DNA of 64,000 nucleotides from Flabesymbios commensalis. Taxonomy: Eukaryota > Annelida > Polychaeta > Terebellida > Flabelligeridae. A program made the translations under genes and the position numbers. The notes beneath the pieces were generated by a model, which saw only the letters and a program-made list of their open reading frames with translations, did not search any database and was not told the DNA's origin. The first letter of the stretch is position 1; each line of letters opens with the position of its first letter. The stretch lies in assembly GCA_964017125.1 (NCBI GenBank), contig OZ024914.1:22006282-22070281 (forward strand), in the 5' to 3' direction. Of this stretch, positions 46,822 to 58,779 are shown in pieces.

Positions 46822-47530
46822 CGTGCAAGCATTCAAATACCCCTCGGCTCATGCAGTGACTCTATATATGCTAGGTTTCAAGGCAATTAATTGAAAATAA
46901 GAACGATTTATTAAAACTGATAAAACCAAAATGGCCGCCGCAGCTTCGTTTTCAGTCTCACATGAAAACGGAAAATACTGATAGACTCGCAGACCCTGAA
47001 AACCTATATATATACCAGGTTTCGAGGGAATTTAAAAAAAAAAGTTTAAAAAAAAACTTAGTCGCCAGGTGGCGGCCATTTTGATTTTAGGTCGAAAGCT
47101 GAAAATCTAATAAGGTCATCTCTATACTCTTGGGCAACATCAGCTGAAAAATTGGAGAGATCCAATAATTATTTTTGAAGTTATCGCGTTAACAAGGAAT
47201 TTTGTAATTAAAAAAAAAAATTAAAATGGCCGCCATAGCCTCGTTTTTGGTTGCACGCAAAAACGGACAATGCCAACAGCCTCGCAGACCCTGAAAACTT
47301 ATATATACCAGGTTTCAAGGGAATTATAAAAAAAAAATTAAGTCGAAAAAAAAAATTAGTCGCCAGGTGGCGGCCATTTTGATTATCGGTGGAAAGCTGA
47401 AAATCTAATCAGGTGATCTCCATACTCATGGGTAACTTCACGTAAAAAAATTGGTAAGATCCAATAATTATCGCGTTAACAAGAATTTTTTTAAATCTTC
47501 GACCTATGACCTTGACCTTGGGTAAAAAAA
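46822..47530. repeat. Family E, alternating ATGGCCGCC/GGCGGCCAT units
   Basis: Two ~295-base units: AAAATGGCCGCC (46929, 47223), CAGACCCTGAAAAC, CCAGGTTTC, TCGCCAGGTGGCGGCCATTT (47055, 47358), AAAGCTGAAAATCTAAT. Ends CTATGACCTTGACCTTGGG. Confidence 0.8.
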
Positions 47531-47615
47531 AAGTGCCGGGAGGGGTTGAATGTTTGTATGAATTATGAATTTAATCTGTTGCACCATTTTGGTGTAGTAG
47601 CCAAAAGAGTGTGTG

Positions 47616-47636
47616 CAGCGGCGGCGGCGGCGGCGT
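47616..47636 (+). repeat. (GCG)n short run
   Basis: GCAGCGGCGGCGGCGGCGGC, a short GC-rich trinucleotide run in an AT-rich setting; open frames across it are low complexity. Confidence 0.8.
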
Positions 47637-48214
47637 AGACGGCACACGAAGGGGACGACAAAAACCTTCGGGCCCAACGGGCCGAGGGGTAAAAAAACCT
47701 TTGAGGGGATGATGTACATGTTTCCCGGACATGAATTATATCACACACGTTGAATAGAGGTGGCAAGTAGTAGGCCTAATAACAATAATAGTGAGGTATA
47801 AAATGTGTTCTTAAATACTAGGCCTACAACAGCTACTTACAGCGTCAGCGTTATCTAATCTTTTGATGCGTTATCTAATCTCACAAAGCGTTAGTCAATC
47901 TTTGAACAAAATACAATTCCCGTTAGTCAATCCCAGACATCGTATTAGTCAATCTTTCCGCGTTTTTTCGGATGTCAAATTTACCAAAGTCTTACGTTTT
48001 TATCAAACCCCGATACTCCCTAAAAATCCCTTATATTCATATAAATACGGTGGGTGAATGGCTAGCTTGAAAATTGTGATAAAATACCTTAAAAGAGCAG
48101 AAAACTGACTTACCCACTTTTTTGCATCCATCTTGAATAGGCTAACGCCGGCGTTAGCTAATCCAGTTTCGCCCTAGTGTATCTTTCAGGCCTAATTACG
48201 ACCAAAAAAATAAT

Positions 48215-49330
48215 TCATAATTTCTGAATTTTAGCCTTCTAGAAAAGTCCCAAAATCCCAAATTCGGAAAAAAAAATTACACGCGAAAATTACCAGATCT
48301 ATAGTATTCCTCGGACCATAGGCAAAGAAGAACAAAACACTGAGATTAGGCCTACTTGCTGTCACAGTGACATGCAAGACCTGTCATCAATCATCCCTAT
48401 ATATTAAAGCTGAATACGGCTTTGTTAGATAATAAAGCTATATATTTGCGTAACAGTCTGAAATTATATGTAGTTTTATGTTACTCCCTGCCATATGCCA
48501 TGTTGTAAATAAATTTTAGTTGAAATTTTAAACATTTTTAGAAAAAAAATCATCAGCTGTAATTTATAGAGTATGAATGAAAAGGATTCCGTCTTGTATC
48601 GTCAAAGTAGCTTGCCCGAGATATCTCAGGCTCCGCCTGGAATGGGTCAACTCTTTCCATGCGGTCTATTTATGGGCCTTGTTTGTCATTGTCATTGTTT
48701 GGCTTAAAGTCAGGCTAAGGTCATTTCAAAGTCATTCCAAGGTCACATCATACACAAATTTGCACAATTTCTCACATTTTGTACCATTTACGGGATTTTG
48801 CTGAAGATCTAAATGTTGGAAATTAGTATATACTGTTTAATTTGAGGTGAGCACTCTCCACATACATTTTGAGGTAGATTATTGATATACCGAGGTGAAA
48901 AAGTGGGTGGTAGTAACCTTCGTGAACTTTACAAGGTCATCTCAGAAAAAAACAGTTATTTATCCCTGTTTATGGTATTATTTGGTATGAAGGGTGCTAT
49001 GGTCTGAAGTTGTGCTTTACAAGGGTACCGCGTCAAGGTCCACCAAGGTCATCTCAAGATCATTTCAAATCGGCTCACAAATGACAAAAAGTATATTTTT
49101 ATCTATTTTTCGAAAGTGCGACATTGAAATAATCTTGAGGTTACATTGGTATGACCTTGAAGAATTACTTAGTTAAAAAAATATCCCAGATCAAGTTATT
49201 TTTTGTGACTAAATACCGGTCATGTTTGTGAAATCAGAATAATGAGGTACTACAAATACCCCCTCCCCAGGATTTAAACAGGGACGAAGCATGCTGTGAC
49301 GTGATTACAGCGTTAAAGGGGTTAATACCC
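48215..49330. other. Unassigned repeat-like stretch
   Basis: Opens with the short repeat also seen at 14877 (CGCGAAAATTACCAGATCTA). Then 48577-49330 carries scattered AAGGTCAT.TC and CAAGGTCA words typical of an interspersed repeat. No exon recognised. Confidence 0.4.
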
Positions 49331-49969
49331 CCCTCATAGTAAAACAGGGATAAATTCTACATACATGGGTTACAAAATAACATCTGTATGTTCCACAAGA
49401 CAACTTGGTGGCAGTTCACACAAATGCCTTGTCAGTACTATACTGGAATTGCTAGTGATACACTGTAACTGTACATAATCACAGCTGGGGTCCGAGAGCC
49501 GCATGAAAAGTGTTGAAAGAAATTGAAGTCAAAATTCTGATCAATCATGGGATTGAATCGGTCAGCTAGACTAGCAGATAAAACTATTTCGTGAAAAGAA
49601 TGTATTCAAAAAATTATTCCTGTTTGGCTATTTTTTAGGTGTAAAACTTTGTAAATTCAATGTTCTTAAAAACCCATTCACCCCCGACGTTTTATAAGCT
49701 CTACTATATCTTCAGGTGTAATATTAAATTAAAAACAATTTCGAGAATATATGGCTTAAAGCACCCCAGTACAAGAAGGAATGATTCGCATACTGTCCAC
49801 ACTATCGCACAAGAGAGTTGTTAAAGTGTGATGTGCAGGAAATGTGATTATTCGATCACATGGTTATGTTGCCTTGATCAAACAGAGGATGTTTTATATT
49901 ATAATAATTTTAAATGCTTATAATCTTCTTGTCCAAACCTCGGCATAGGGCTGATACACATGCCCGGTA
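49331..49969. other. No feature recognised
   Basis: AT-rich sequence before the assembly gap; no exon, hairpin or repeat unit stands out. Confidence 0.4.
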
Positions 49970-50169
49970 NNNNNNNNNNNNNNNNNNNNNNNNNNNNNNN
50001 NNNNNNNNNNNNNNNNNNNNNNNNNNNNNNNNNNNNNNNNNNNNNNNNNNNNNNNNNNNNNNNNNNNNNNNNNNNNNNNNNNNNNNNNNNNNNNNNNNNN
50101 NNNNNNNNNNNNNNNNNNNNNNNNNNNNNNNNNNNNNNNNNNNNNNNNNNNNNNNNNNNNNNNNNNNNN
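49970..50169. other. Assembly gap, 200 N
   Basis: Exactly 200 unknown bases, a conventional scaffold-gap size. Open frames spanning it are meaningless. Confidence 1.
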
Positions 50170-50617
50170 ACCACCTGTCATATCCTGCAGAACTGCTACC
50201 CGCAAACACGAGACGTTTACCCAATTGTTGTGTTGAAGTTGTCCCAACGTCTACGACGCTGGCCCATCATCAACTTAACATCGAGTGGGTGTTTAATTAT
50301 AACAACTCGCAAGATGCTCCCGTGACTGTTCACAACTCACCAAATGTCATCACTTGCCTACGCGGAGTTATTCACAGTAAACTGTCCTCCTGCTAAGTTG
50401 AATTATATTTTACTTTCAACTTTACACGGGTACATTCATTCAAATATTAAAATCATTTTGTTTGTGTAATAACCACCGTCAGTAAAGATTCTATATAACA
50501 GAAATGAAAGATGTTAATCATCGACGACCGGCAATTATGTCGACTTAATCAGTAGATGCACTGAGACATAAGATTATGTAATGCTTAACAGAGGGGAACC
50601 AGCAAACACGGCATATG

Positions 50618-50721
50618 CCCAGCAAACACAATACATTTGTACAAAGTTCGGCCCAACGTCTTCGAAGACGTTGGGCCGACGTTGTACAAATGTTATAGAA
50701 ATGGGTTTTTTGTTTGCTGGG
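50618..50721. mobile_element. CCCAGCAAACA-type MITE, 104-bp near-perfect hairpin
   Basis: Ends CCCAGCAAACACAATACATT and TTTGTTTGCTGGG. The centre CGGCCCAACGTCTTCGAAGA, CGTTGGGCCG is palindromic; the whole folds as one hairpin. TG lies on both flanks. A diverged piece lies at 50199-50290. Confidence 0.85.
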
Positions 50722-51369
50722 TGATCATGTAGAGAACGACATTATTATTGCTATGGAAATTTTACCAATTTAACTTTATTTTAGGTAGTTATATTATTTA
50801 AGCAAATACTAAAGGGTTTTAATCGGAAAAAAATATGTTCATTACATTATTCCAATTATATAATTGTATCTTTTTGCTTAGTACATGCGGTATCACTATA
50901 TCATGTAATATACATAATCTACTACATCTAGTGGAAGAAATAGTAACAGACATAAAGAACGTCTTTGTATCACTTATGGTAAACTTGCTTCAAGCGTGAG
51001 GTAGTATGTTGATTAGAAAAGCTGTTGCAGGAATATCTGTGGATTTTATATTTCTTGACATAAGCTCGTACGTGGCACAGTTGTATCACCACCTGGACAT
51101 AGGTATGCAGTGAGTCATTACTTTCCTAATGTTCAATAATTACTGCTATGAATTTTTAGAAGTTTTATATTATCATTATAACGCAGATTTAAGGCCTACT
51201 AATTGAATAATGATCAATTAGTCTATTCTGCCTTTATTTTAATGTCTTTTCACAGCTGCTTATTGTTAATATATTTTCGGGTAGTAAGGCATATAACTCT
51301 CATCACGTGACATTAACACCATTTCATTTCCACATTCCAGATATACCTTTTGACATTAAGGTATACTAG

Positions 51370-51560
51370 ACTGTGACAATTTATTAATAACGTGATAAAT
51401 AATAACAGAATAACGTGATAGTATACCGTTTGCTAGTGCTTTTCTTTGCTATTCTCCGTGTGTACGATGGCCTGATCATTATACACTGGGCCTACAGCCC
51501 TGGGCCTACAGTGAAGCGCCCATTGACCAGCAGTAAAACACGAATTAAGAGGTGATCATT

Positions 51561-51634
<74 letters not shown>

Positions 51635-52270
51635 GCATATAGCATCAGTTGGGTATATTATACATGGTACAATAAAGAAACGTGGTATTATTCCGCTTTC
51701 TGGTGTTTTTTTCTTTACTATTCGACGCTTGTATGAAGTTCTATGGATAATACATTACAGTGTATAGTGCTCATTCACCGACAACAAAAGACGATTAGGT
51801 AGTTTAACAAATTTATTTCGTTTTCAAATTCATGAGTTCACAAGCATTAGGAAAATACAAAACATGTGACAATAAATAATAACGTGATATTACACCGTTT
51901 TCTATTGTTATTCCTTACTATTAGCTAGCCGTTTGTATGAAATCCTATAGAGTATACAATGCACTGTAGGCCTAACACGTTTTTAAGCACTGTCAAAATC
52001 TTTTTTTTCGTTTTCTAATTCTACATATACAAGCATTAAGGTAGGCTATACTAAACATGTGACGTAGGCCTACAATAAATAATAACGTGCAATGATACCG
52101 TTTTCTAGTGTTATTCTTTACTTTTCGCCGTTTGTATGAAGTCCCTTTGATAATACATTAGGCCTACAATGTGTAGCGCCCATTGACCGATCAAAACACG
52201 ATTAAAACATTTTTTCAATATTTATTTTGTGTCCACATTACTATCTGTTACTATTCGCCGTTCCGGTGGA
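51370..52270 (+). repeat. Tandem repeat array, ~205-bp unit, about four copies
   Basis: ACCGTTTTCTAGTGTTATTC-like words at 51426, 51688, 51894 and 52098, each followed by TTTGTATGAAGT(C/T) and upstream AATAATAACGTG. The first copy is interrupted by an AT microsatellite. Confidence 0.75.
51559..51632. repeat. (AT)n microsatellite
   Basis: About 74 bases of nearly pure AT dinucleotides. Confidence 0.95.
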
Positions 52271-53134
52271 CCGTAAAACAAACTATGAGAAAAACTGTTA
52301 GATGAACAAATGATATGAAATCATGATTTTAAGCCAAATGCTCTAATTATATTTTTGATATTTAACTGTTATTTCTTCTGTAAGATTGTAATTAAAATAG
52401 CGGTAACGTTGGCTAAAAATCATTATGTGCGGTATCATATTTTCACAACTGTTATTAATTGTTACCACTTGAACGTACTGCTGCACTCTTTGCGTTGATA
52501 GTTTTAATTGCATGATGTAAATTACATATTAAGCATAAATTATGCATTTATCGTACGATGAATCACGTGTTCAATAATGAATAATATGAACTTCATCCAT
52601 GTTATAACTATCATATTAGGAGCTCGCCGCATATTTAAATCCCTATATATATTCCACTTGTCTGCTGAAGATATTTAAGAATTTAGGACTATATAATAGG
52701 CTTACAACAAGGTCGTATTTTGGCCGATATGCATCACTTTTGTGGAAGTCGATCATATGGTGCGATCATATGGGCAAAGCCCGCGACTTCAAGACTTTTC
52801 CACAAGACTTTTCCACAAGCTACATCAAAAAATCAACTTCTCACTAGACCTCTTTTTGCAACTTTATTTTAAAATATTGAAATAATTATTTCTTGTCCTA
52901 AAAAATTGAGATAACAAATTTAAAACACAAATTTTAATCATTTTTTTAAAAGAACAATTAAAAGCACAAAAAAACGCACACAGAATACGTTACATTTTCA
53001 AACAAGTTTAAACATTTCCCAAAATATCTGATATGTATTGAGCATTTTTGTAGAAATACTATACAAAATAAAAAAATTGCAAAATGAAATATATTAATGT
53101 AATTTCAATGTTGCTAAGTGTAAATGGTCTTTCT

Positions 53135-56100
53135 CAGGTCGGGGACGACTGCAGATTGTAGTACGTACTTTGCTCGACGGCGACCGTTGTTTGACGTACC
53201 ATTTGACGTACGCACGATGTACCTTGTTCAACGGACGGCCCTTGTTTGAAGTAGGCCCGACCTTCCATTGTAGTACGGCATCACTATATGGATCAGCACC
53301 GATCGCAATAAAAATGATTGTGAGACGTACTAATGTGAATATTTTCGAAAGCATAACAAGTATTCCAATATTTAGATATAACCGCGTCATCTCAAACCAA
53401 AACGACGCTACTGGCTGTTCATAGTTTTGAGTATTTGTAGAAAGAAAATCAAGGAGTGAATTTGATCTGAACATTTTGTTGTTTTTACAAGAAACTAGTG
53501 GGAGAGCAGTTAAAATACCAACGGATATCGAAAGAGGAATGTAAAGTTTAACCTTTCAATGTTGTTTTACAAACGATTTATGGTTGCCTTTTTAATAGTT
53601 GGCATTTAAAAATCTGAACCAGCAGAAACCTGAGCGTACGTCCATTAACGTCCGATTCTCGTACTACCTTTGACGTACACCAGTTAAAATTCAATACATA
53701 TTTCAATATAATTAATTTCATTAGGGGCCTACTGCATCGAAAAACTATCTTTTTTTATTAAACTGGGCCCTATTAGTTTATTGACATAGCTACAGTGGAA
53801 TATGACAAAGGCAAAGCAGGTGTATTAGCGCTGGCATTAATTAATTAATATATATATTATTTTGAAACGATTTAGAAATGAAAAGGTTTATAGCTACAGT
53901 GGACTATGCTAGAGCATTGTGTATTGGCGCTGGCATGCCACAGCGCACTTTCATGATTGCTCGTTTTTCACAATATGTATTGTAACTCTCAACCATTCTG
54001 GAACCACGAGAAAAGACGATAAACACCCCCACCCAAGCCTGCTACTGTTAATTTCCTCACATTTAAATATGTTATGTGATTCTCAGGTTTTATGGAGGAC
54101 CTCCTGTTTGTGTGTCGGTGGAAGAAGATTTTTCAAGTATACTTTTCAAAAGTCGAAAAACTGGACAGTGCCAAAACTGAAGGAGACCATTAAAGCTATC
54201 CTGGAAGAAGTTGTGGAAGAAAATTTGAGAAAAGCATATTCAGTAACATGACCGCAGAATTTGGATTTGTCAGTGAAGATAACTCGAATAAAATGAAAAT
54301 CATAGAAACAATAATACAATTTAATTAAACTCTAGCATACCCCATAATACTTTATCATGAGAATAAGCATTCACATTATGTTGCTGGATTTACTATATCG
54401 CCATTTCAGATGCCAAATATAAACAATAGACATTTCTTAAAGAAAAGTTTTTCAAGCTCTGTTTTCCATTAATTCAATTTAAAGCTTAAATATTGTGAAT
54501 GCCATACCATTTTCAAATTGGACTAACTTTTCCAATTATATTAATATAAGGGTGGGGGCCCACCGTATTTAGATGAACAGTATATTTTTTAAATATTTAA
54601 TTCCAGCTGTAGCCTATCCGGGGATACATTGTTACCTGTTGCATTTGTTGTTTTATATATAAATATATATATAATATACATTAGTAGACTCATTCTCAAC
54701 TCAATCCAGCCTGGTGATCCTAAAACACTCACTCGCCTGTTTATGTATATATATATTATATATATACATGTATATCCTTTTCGGTTTGAGCATAGAGTTA
54801 ATAATTTATTAATAATTTATTTATTGTGAGCGAGGAGACAAACACAACTTTCTAATGGTGATTTTTTTAAAATAAAATTAACACTTTTCGTGTTCTACGT
54901 TTTTTCCATTTTATAAATTGTGATGAACAAAAAGTGAAAATACAGATGACCCAAAGGTGAAAATACAAATAATATCATTTTTTCAAGTCTGCAAATATTA
55001 CACAACGTTGAATATTTTCTGTATTAAAATATGAGGGTGCACATGGGTCCTGGAAATTATGAATTCTTCCCACTTCACTTTTTTCCTCACTATTTTCTTT
55101 TCATAAGGGAAAAATGATATAAATATAGATGAAAATAGATATAATTTTAGCTTCGTTTTTTTACACTATTTATAAACTGCAATCCTCGATCTTTGGCCCC
55201 TAAGAACAGGCGCTTCGTTAGTTTGATTAGTTTTCCAGCTCATGTGTACCCTCAAATATTTTGCTGACATGATTATGCAATTGATACAACATCATTACAC
55301 ATGCTATGAAATAATACACAAGTATTACAATACCTAACGATTTCAAAATTGAATGCCCCTTTTAAGGGGAATTCATATATTACATTGTGAATATATATAT
55401 ATCTCTGATTATGGTGGCTTGCTGGTAATGGTCAGGTGCCTGGTGGTATTAATCAATACTAGCTCAATCAGATAGAAACTCTCCGATATGCAGACCCCGG
55501 AAAAGTTAAGACCACAACATTTAACCGACATTGATCAAATGTGGGGCCAGCTCTGCAGACAGTGGACCAACATTAGAACAGCATCGTGTCCATCTAGGCC
55601 CCTATCCTGTTTACCAGTGCTTATACTGGGTTAACGCGGCTGGCTGGTTAGCAGGTTTGCGACCCAATGAAATGATCTTGTATGCGTACTTCAATCGTAG
55701 TACGGCGTGCAAACCTGGAAAAACAAACATTGACATTTATAATTAAGAATTATTTATTTTGCAATCATAGAATTTAAGGATAGATAAGTTCATTTGAAAG
55801 CATAGTGAATACTTTAACTAATTCAATATTCATTACACCTGCCTCTCCCCTGTATAGCACTACAAACGTAAATTTATACACACGTTTTGAAACAGGTGAG
55901 CTTTCTTGTCCAAATGAAAGTTCATGTGGCGCTTGAGGGGGAGCCTGCTTTCTTTTTCTGAAACGCTTATTATCATTGGATAGAGTAATAGATCTTTGAC
56001 CAATCATAGCGTGTGTTACGAAGCTTTAAACGTCATCAAAAGAGGATACCCATTCACAAAGCCAGTCCCCCGAACCGTACTACAATGGAAGGTCGGGCGT

Positions 56101-56207
56101 ACGTCAAGCAAGGGCCGTCCGTCGAACAAAGTACATCGTGCGTACGTCAAACAACGGTCGCTGTCTAAACAAAGTACATACTACAATCCGCGGTCAGCCC
56201 TGACCTG
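53135..56207. mobile_element. CAGG-ended element, 3.07 kb, nested
   Basis: Left CAGGTCGGGGACGACTGCAG and right (reversed) CAGGTCAGGGCTGACCGCGG begin ~140-base inverted ends rich in TTTGACGTAC and GTACTACAAT words. Flanks TTTCT and TTTAT fit a 5-bp target duplication with one change. Same family as 59459-61117. Confidence 0.75.
53919..54251 (+). other. Open frame of 110 codons, origin unknown
   Basis: Its last 55 codons (FFKYTFQKSKNWTVPKLKET, IKAILEEVVEENLRKAYSVT) look protein-like (charged, helix-forming), and an AG-ended pyrimidine tract precedes them at about 54087. It lies inside the 53135-56207 element. No family recognised; it could be element cargo or chance. Confidence 0.25.
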
Positions 56208-57573
56208 TTTATACATTGCAGTATATGAGATATAAAGGTTTTTCAGAATATCAGTGTTTTTTTATTTTATCTTTTTCCTAACAAGGACAGTAGTGTTTAC
56301 ATGGTTAATACCAATGCAATGTTATTTAAAATTAAACTAGGCAATAAAATAAATTGTGTGTGTCATTGTTACCAGACCTATTGTATCTACTATTGCACTA
56401 TACTACACCAGGCGCTGATCATTAGCAGAATTAAAAGTAACGTATTCTGTATTTGTGTGTATAATGGAAGTTATTACACACTGCTACATAGAATTATCGA
56501 TGTTTTTTTTTGTGTAAACACATGTTTTATTATTTTTATAACGATAAATACTGAGTTTCTGTCTTTTCGTGTTTTTTTCAAATAAAAATGCAAAATACGT
56601 TACTAAAATACGTTACATAACTAGCACAATTCATGTTATGTTAAACAAAGTGTGAGTGTTTTGTATTTTTGTTACGAAACATAATTCACTATTACCACAT
56701 TTTTTAGTGAAGAGCAAAATACGTTACCAAAATACGTTACCAGAATACGTTACAAAAGGTAACGTATTTTATGTAACGTATTCTGTATTTTTTTTGCTTT
56801 TTCCACAATTGTAAAGCTGGGTTCAGTGGCCAGGCTAATTTTTTACTTGCAGCTTGGAGACATACCTAGTGATTAACTAAAGGGTCATTTGTTGTTAAGT
56901 GTGCATATCACTATATCTTCAGAGTCCATGTAACGTACTCTGTTTTCTTAAAAAATAAATAGCGCCTGCGTGTTTCTTTTGATTATTGCAAAAGTAGCAC
57001 TGTTAGTATATCACAATTTGTTTATGTATTCTTACCTACTTACGTTGGACTACATATTATTCACACAGCAAGGAAATTTAGTTGATCTTAGAATTTTTGG
57101 CAGATAAAAACAACTAACTAATTCAAATGTAACGTATTCTGTTATTTTGTGGCGACATGAACATAAATTCAATTTTCCAATGAACAATATACTACTTTTG
57201 AGTATTCTCTTTTTTAATACAATCACTACTATATGTTCGTCAAATGCAAACAATTAATCTTCCAAAAACTGCACCCACAGTGATCTGTCTAAGACGAAAA
57301 TTTAAGCTGGTGACATGCCAAAAATGTCATTTTCATGGCATTCCAGTGGTCAAAAGCACATTTTTTCTTGACTAGGCTATGGATAACTATACATTTTCTG
57401 AAAGGTCTATGCATGAATTAAATAATAAAACTAGTTAAACAAAAGTGGAGGTCACTACAAACGAGAACACTGCTTGGGTCACATGATTCTTGAAGTCGCG
57501 GGCTTTACCCATATATATATATATATTCCTGATGGAATAAAAAAAATCGTCCAAGGGGTTAGGAAAACCTTAA

Positions 57574-58658
57574 AGGGCCTGTCACACCTTGGCGATCAGC
57601 CTCAACAATTGCGTAACGCACGAAAAAATCAGCCGAACGCTGACGAACGCTGACCATCGCTGGACCATCGTTATGCTATCGCCGTGTGCGTTTATCGATC
57701 ATTGTTCATCGCAGATGAACGCTTATAATCGCTGAGAGTTTTGAACAGGTTCAAAACTTTCAACACACACCAGCGTGTAAGAGAAGACGCTAGGGGAGCG
57801 TTACTCGATCGTTGTATGCGCTAGGGGAACGTTACTCAGTCGCTGTACACGCTAGGGGAACGTTACTCGATCGTTGTACATGCTAGGAGAGCGTTACTCA
57901 GACGCTGTACTATATTGCTTATAAATCATAATAGGCATATACATATAGATGTATTACATTTCCTGGTGAATCACTTAAAACCATAAAAATAAAGTTATAA
58001 ATTATTGGTAATGATAGACAACATATCTACAAATGTATCAATCTTTATAAAAAGTTATAAAAGTTTAACGCATTTATAATTTATAAAAGATTGTGATCAG
58101 CTGATCGATAATAATATGAGATGTTTAAAATCTACTTCTATGCAAAATAGGCCTTTACCACGAGAAAATGTCCAATTCAAAATAACTTAGGCCTATACCG
58201 AACACTTCTAAATTCTTTGACAAACCTTGTTGGAAAATTCAATATATTTTCGCATGGCTTAACATATTAAAAAGATAAATTTACCGCTAGAAACCTATTA
58301 AAACCAATGAAATATTGCAGTAATAGCTAGAGGTTTTCAAGTGATCGTAACTGTGCGTTGTGGAACGTCGAGCACACGTTGGCAGTCGCTCCCCAGTCCC
58401 CAGTCGTTATCATAATTCAGGATTCTATCCCCAGCGATCACCAGCGACTAAAGAACGCACATCACATAATAATTATGTGATGTGCGCTTATCAGTGGTCA
58501 ATCACGTTACTCTAACGCTACTCATGCGCTTATACGAACGCTAGACAATCGTTCTGAATCATGAGAGTCCATCAATCGCCAGCGTTTTCAATATTTTTAA
58601 ATATTTTTTCGTGCGTTATGCGATCGTTGACGGTGATCGCCAAGGTGTGACAGGCCCT
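57574..58658. mobile_element. PIF/Harbinger-like non-autonomous element, 1085 bp
   Basis: Terminal inverted repeats of about 55 bases begin AGGGCCTGTCACACCTTGGC and include GTAACGCACGAAAAAA or ATAACGCACGAAAAAA. TAA target duplication at 57571-57573 and 58659-58661. Interior packed with CGCTG and CGATCGTT words, including three to four tandem ~36-base units with GCTAGGGGAACGTTACTC (57789-57911). No transposase ORF. Confidence 0.85.
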
Positions 58659-58779
58659 TAAGGCTGGGGAAACGGGTAAACGTCCAAGCGAAGGGGGATG
58701 ACAATACGAAGTTTGACTATGCAGGGAAATTATTATAAAACTCTAGCTCCGTCTATCGAATTATAAAGAACAAATTTTT

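Larger units (their letters stand above)
42920..48179. mobile_element. 5.26-kb element with ~300-bp terminal inverted repeats
   Basis: Left end CACTGGGGCGAAACTGGATT and right end (reversed) CACTAGGGCGAAACTGGATT stay similar inward for about 300 bases. Shared words: GTAAGTCAGTTTTCTGC, AGCCATTCACCCACCGTATT, AAAAACGTAAGA, TTGACATCCGAAAA on the right and CTGACATCCGAAAA on the left. Both ends then carry repeats of AGATT(G/T)ACTAACG. Possible 6-base target duplication CATCTT/TATCTT (one mismatch). No transposase recognised; the inside holds other repeats (44142-45040, 46822-47530). CACTA-like ends with subterminal repeats hint at the CMC/EnSpm group, tentatively. Confidence 0.75.
52767..57514. mobile_element. 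4.7-kb outer inverted-repeat element with GTAACGTATT subterminal repeats
   Basis: Left ATATGGGCAAAGCCCGCGAC, TTCAAGA and right (reversed) ATATGGGTAAAGCCCGCGAC, TTCAAGA differ at one base over 27. AATACGTTAC/GTAACGTATT occurs once inside the left end (52984) and ten times on the right (56437, 56594, 56607, 56718, 56731, 56744, 56759, 56773, 56930, 57129). Contains the nested 53135-56207 element. No transposase recognised. Confidence 0.7.

Noticed and set aside
47504-47766. Arg/Ala-rich minus-strand frames near 47.6 kb
   Set aside because: Caused by a short GCG-rich run between repeats; no splice or family support.
49899-50396. Several 90-160-codon open frames around 49.9-50.4 kb
   Set aside because: They are open only because they cross the 200-N assembly gap.
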